DNA of 17,440 bases from an uncultured Verrucomicrobiota bacterium. GTDB taxonomy: Bacteria > Verrucomicrobiota > Kiritimatiellia > RFP12 > UBA1067. Below the pieces are notes generated by a model. It ran no database searches, was not told where the DNA came from, and saw only the letters and a list, made by a program, of their open reading frames with translations. The translations under genes were made by a program, and so were the position numbers. Location of the stretch: contig CALZAJ010000012.1 in NCBI GenBank assembly GCA_945613785.1, forward strand, positions 1 through 17,440. The letters are read 5' to 3'. Shown here one piece after another: positions 15,901-17,440 of the stretch. How positions within the stretch are numbered: position 1 is the first letter of the stretch; every line of letters starts with the position of its first letter.

Positions 15901-16931
15901 TAGGACGTGAGGGCGATCGAGTCCTCGAACGGCGCGACCTTCGACGCATACGGCGGCGTATCGTAGCAGGCGACGTAGAGGACACGTCCCTTGAAGGACG
16001 TCGGATGCCAGGTGCGCATCCAGATGTAGGCGCAGTCGTTGGTCGAGAGGTAGTCGAAGTTGCGTCCCACCAGCCTGTAGTCGGACGGCGTGAGCGAAGG
16101 ATAAATGGTGCTCAGGTGCTGACTCGTCTCGACGAACCGCTTCGTCGTCGCATCATACCGGTAGAGCTCCTGGTTGTTGACGTTCGTATCGGACCAGAGG
16201 GACGGATTCACGATCGTGTTGCCCAGTGCGAAGAGCTCGTCCTCGAATCGGAGGAAGTGGATCTGACGGCGCAGCGTCGAGGTCGTGCCGTAGTTGTATT
16301 TCCGCCACTTGCCCGTTCCGGAAGCGGAGGAGGCCCGACAGATGCTATGGTAGGCGTTCGTGATCGGCGAGCAGACCTGGAACGTCTTGCACCGGTCGGT
16401 CGAGCTCAGGAGGTTGTAGCTTGCCATGAAGACGCGCCCGTCGAACTCCGCCATGTGCCAGCAGTGGGTCTTGTTGGCGACCGTGCTCGATCCGGCCGGA
16501 AGAGAGCCACCGATCGGCTTGAGGACGGACCATGCGCCCTCCGCCGTGCGCTGATAAATGTGTCCCTCCGTCGCGTCCCCTTCGTGCGGGTCCTGCGACG
16601 GTGAGAGCAAATCGCCCCAAGAGGACACGAGATAATTGGCGATTGCCTCGGTCCCTGCCGAGTACTCGAAGCGCGTTTCGTTCGTGTAAGGATCGATTGA
16701 ATGGATCCACGTCGGACCCGGATTTGACTCCACCTCGCCACCGCCGTTGAAGAGACGTCCGCGGTAAAATTGCAGATCGAGGACACCGCGGGCGTAGGAA
16801 TTGGCGGGCCAGCGATTGGTCGCCGGATTGTCGATGAACTCAAGGGAGGATGTCAGGTCCGGCACGGCGGAAAAGATGCTCCCAGAAACGCGCGAAACCA
16901 AGGCAACGATGACAGGGCGAAGATGTTTCAT
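12987..16931 (-). CDS. Large secreted protein: propeller-like, discoidin and beta-helix domains
   Basis: 1314 residues from the ATG at 16931. Residues 1 to about 25 (MKHLRPVIVALVSRVSGSIFSA) resemble a signal peptide. About 30-465 is a repetitive, aromatic-rich region (LYRYD, VVWKSTDGVAFSEV, GWFYFGAG) like a beta-propeller. About 468-580 is a Calx-beta-like module (TSLVFTPENWSVVQNVTATLADD), then an Fn3-like stretch to about 685. About 688-837 is an F5/8 type C (discoidin) carbohydrate-binding-like domain. Seven Asp-Pro repeats (848-861) form a linker. About 865-1183 is a right-handed beta-helix opening LYVSPSGVDSAEGTHDSPLLTITNAI. A C-terminal module (about 1205-1314) runs VPYAWL...NGYAVWASYVADLNPTDP...YRILGK...HRFFKVVVSLP. 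No catalytic triad or lyase motif was recognised, so glycan binding or adhesion is inferred. An in-frame ATG at 16967 is rejected because the promoter lies downstream of it. Confidence 0.8.
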   Translation of the reverse strand: MKHLRPVIVALVSRVSGSIFSAVPDLTSSLEFIDNPATNRWPANSYARGVLDLQFYRGRLFNGGGEVESNPGPTWIHSIDPYTNETRFEYSAGTEAIANYLVSSWGDLLSPSQDPHEGDATEGHIYQRTAEGAWSVLKPIGGSLPAGSSTVANKTHCWHMAEFDGRVFMASYNLLSSTDRCKTFQVCSPITNAYHSICRASSASGTGKWRKYNYGTTSTLRRQIHFLRFEDELFALGNTIVNPSLWSDTNVNNQELYRYDATTKRFVETSQHLSTIYPSLTPSDYRLVGRNFDYLSTNDCAYIWMRTWHPTSFKGRVLYVACYDTPPYASKVAPFEDSIALTSYPLPLMGCSATVAYGRIAATRLSFGGDAENYPWDFAVCGDAVYALTSKYDATTKLNRHVVWKSTDGVAFSEVLSFDFHQNMISLEYRDGWFYFGAGVKEATKGYVYDKQADEAGAIYRIRCPQEPVSVVASVESDMLAEDSSRSFGFSLSAAPATNLTLKVGVRASQQVTLDRTSLVFTPENWSVVQNVTATLADDATSDESDILLICGAEADDLERGEFASPEVTSALTVIRPIDNDVPAEVVSESFEATTNELVYAVKASSLGAVGGQMIGRATVSLRVYLDADRTVLAGETSGELTQTGVERAFVVTGLDRGVRYWAEATIESAPGVVRVSRESYRSPIAAEAELVDLMDDADNRVQTWSNANTGGAEGQGAYDGSLAEPGKEFGGYSRPSWLIYQFKEPRVVNGIGFRAVKSGDTDQMAKSFTVYASDDYDDITNKAPANVILNTTDGDWAYDEIRRYVVTNETAYTYYKISIASATYWGKVSEIELYDIGNRSSSGDQPDPDPDPDPDPDPDPVDETALYVSPSGVDSAEGTHDSPLLTITNAIARLGETGGRVIVLPGEYVIKTPVVIETPVEVVGSTRDPADVVVTNTVGASNSYKDRRNFIVSNELARVSGLTMAGGQCEQMGGGCLMLWAGEVSNCVLRAGYARNYWGTGGGAYVMGGLLTHSTVTGCTIANNQILKGSAVEVGGGRMSNCLLVDNGNVSNGSVCYVSGGSIDNCTIAKGSVPSGRAGLTLGKNGKATNCLVAGVFDANEASAAWSGTVANFVNCATDSSDPVNATCVVGTTETLFVGYESGDFTPAGVAVDAGASVEGIPPTDLAGGVRVYGLAVDIGCYEKPGASEPAADSVTLTEDETASGAVTVPYAWLIEMGCDCSTPEKAKAAALATGANGYAVWASYVADLNPTDPNSKFVATISVGADGVASVTWTPNSVVRSYRILGKQSLSDAKWEAKSDNHRFFKVVVSLP

Positions 16932-16938
16932 GCCGCGG

Positions 16939-16947
16939 AGTATAGCA
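16939..16947 (-). promoter_or_regulatory. Extended -10 promoter of the secreted-protein gene (leaderless)
   Basis: TGC-TATACT on the minus strand ends at 16939, seven bases (CCGCGGC) before the ATG at 16931. This matches the rhaB and pyrH spacing exactly. It places transcription start at this ATG and rules out the in-frame ATG at 16967. Confidence 0.65.
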
Positions 16948-17060
16948 AAGCCCACACCCGAACCCATTACCCAAAAGTGTCAGACATACACGAAAGTGTA
17001 GTAATCGGAAATTTACCAAACCATGATGTCGCAAGCATCCCCGGCACATCAATCATTCGC
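16948..17060. other. Intergenic region with a small GAAA-loop hairpin
   Basis: This 113-bp stretch separates the unidentified ORF from the secreted-protein promoter. It contains a 5-bp stem TACAC-GAAA-GTGTA at 16987-17000 and a second AAAGTGT copy at 16973-16979. The stem is too short to call a terminator with confidence; nothing else is recognised. Confidence 0.3.
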
Positions 17061-17440
17061 TCACCACTCATCCTCAAGCTCCTTTTGCGTATACACGGTC
17101 AGATGCGTCGCCCGATAAGGCAACTCCAGCCAGGCCACCAGCGCCTTCTCCACCATCCCGCCAAACCCCCTCTGTCGCCGTCTCCGACTCTCCACAATCT
17201 CCCGCAAGACACCCGTCCCAACCCCCACAGACCGCCCCGCGACCTTCCTCGTCGGCGCCCGGCTCGGTATCGCGCCAAGCCCGCGCACATAATTCTCAAT
17301 GGCACACTTTCCCGTGCCATTGAGAATTATGTGCGAAGCCCTCTCGCGAGCCTTGGAGAGGTGCCCTGCGGCGGCAACGACGCAACCTGCCGTGTGGCTA
17401 ATCAGCCAATAGTTCTCGTTTTCGCGGAATTCCCGCCCGT
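17061..17440 (-). CDS. Unidentified ORF, 3' portion only
   Basis: The frame is open from the window edge to a TGA at 17061 (125 residues visible). It reads REFRENENYWLISHTAGC, then VVAAAGHLSKARERASHIIL, then GTGKCAIENYVRGLGAIPSR. It next runs into an Arg/Gly-rich stretch and ends THLTVYTQKELEDEW. I do not recognise a family. The composition of the second half (RRRRQRGFGG) could reflect a real basic region or a decayed gene. A perfect inverted repeat lies inside the frame and encodes SHIILNGT and CAIENYVR. No start codon can be assigned because the 5' end is outside the window. It could be a genuine small protein or a pseudogene remnant; coding is likely but not certain. Confidence 0.4.
   Translation of the reverse strand, partial: GREFRENENYWLISHTAGCVVAAAGHLSKARERASHIILNGTGKCAIENYVRGLGAIPSRAPTRKVAGRSVGVGTGVLREIVESRRRRQRGFGGMVEKALVAWLELPYRATHLTVYTQKELEDEW
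17284..17335. repeat. Perfect 22-bp inverted repeat with 8-nt loop
   Basis: The left arm 17284-17305 and right arm 17314-17335 are exact reverse complements (core AATTCTCAATGGCAC), separated by ACTTTCCC. The arms are AT-richer than the surroundings. The repeat lies within an apparent reading frame, has no U-tract and fits no standard terminator. It may be a REP-like or mobile palindrome, or a recombination or recognition site. Confidence 0.85.

Noticed and set aside
15402..16604. 400-codon plus-strand frame opposite the secreted protein
   Set aside because: Arg-rich antisense shadow without a ribosome site or domain.
16932..16967. Longer start of the secreted protein at the ATG 16967
   Set aside because: The extended -10 element lies inside this extension, and the signal-like sequence begins at MKHLRP.
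17302..17415. Small plus-strand ORF beginning in the inverted repeat (MAHFPVPLRIMCEALSR)
   Set aside because: Both strands of a palindrome give the same opening peptide. The frame is short, with no ribosome site, and the opposite strand has the longer open frame.
1..17440. tRNA, rRNA, CRISPR array, insertion sequence or integrase
   Set aside because: None was recognised by reading both strands; the window is almost entirely protein-coding.

Overview
The window is GC-rich and almost entirely coding, with very short intergenic gaps. Two genes are cut by the window edges: the transporter at the left and an unidentified ORF at the right. Several features suggest an uncultured, probably gut or rumen, member of the PVC superphylum, most likely Kiritimatiellota or a relative. 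These are the secreted beta-helix/discoidin protein with its 'HRFFKV' C-terminus, the MGG-type PurF-like protein, and the Lys/Pro-repeat membrane protein. This placement rests on remembered family features, not on a search.

Layout. (1) 1-3266, minus strand: kdgK, eda and an ExuT-like hexuronate transporter. Together these import a uronic acid or aldonate and process 2-keto-3-deoxygluconate to pyruvate and glyceraldehyde-3-phosphate. A XylR-like AraC-family regulator (3369-4511, plus) is divergent from them. The 102-bp region between kdgK and the regulator holds two back-to-back extended -10 promoters and a direct-repeat operator candidate. (2) 4512-5978, minus: a PurF-like amidophosphoribosyltransferase that converges on the regulator with no intergenic base; a perfect 22-bp palindrome is centred on the two stop codons. 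(3) 6021-11467, minus: a probable operon of pyrH, frr, a Lys/Pro-repeat single-TM protein, an ABC-2 permease, an ABC ATPase and a second ABC-2 permease. The last four genes are tightly packed, with two 4-nt stop/start overlaps. (4) 11514-12935, minus: rhamnulokinase (rhaB). (5) 12987-16931, minus: a 1314-aa secreted multidomain protein. (6) 17061-17440, minus: the 3' end of an unrecognised ORF containing a perfect 22-bp inverted repeat.

The strongest unifying signal is regulatory. Six genes have a TGN-TATAAT-like extended -10 element upstream. In five of them (regulator, kdgK, pyrH, rhaB, secreted protein) the hexamer ends only 6-9 nt before the start codon. Transcription would then begin at or within a few bases of the ATG/GTG, and these genes would make leaderless mRNAs. 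The genes inside operons (eda, exuT, frr, the repeat protein) and purF instead carry good Shine-Dalgarno sequences.

Metabolically, hexuronate/KDG catabolism and rhamnose phosphorylation fit growth on pectin-like or other uronate- and rhamnose-containing glycans. The secreted protein may act at the cell surface on such material, but no catalytic motif was seen in it.
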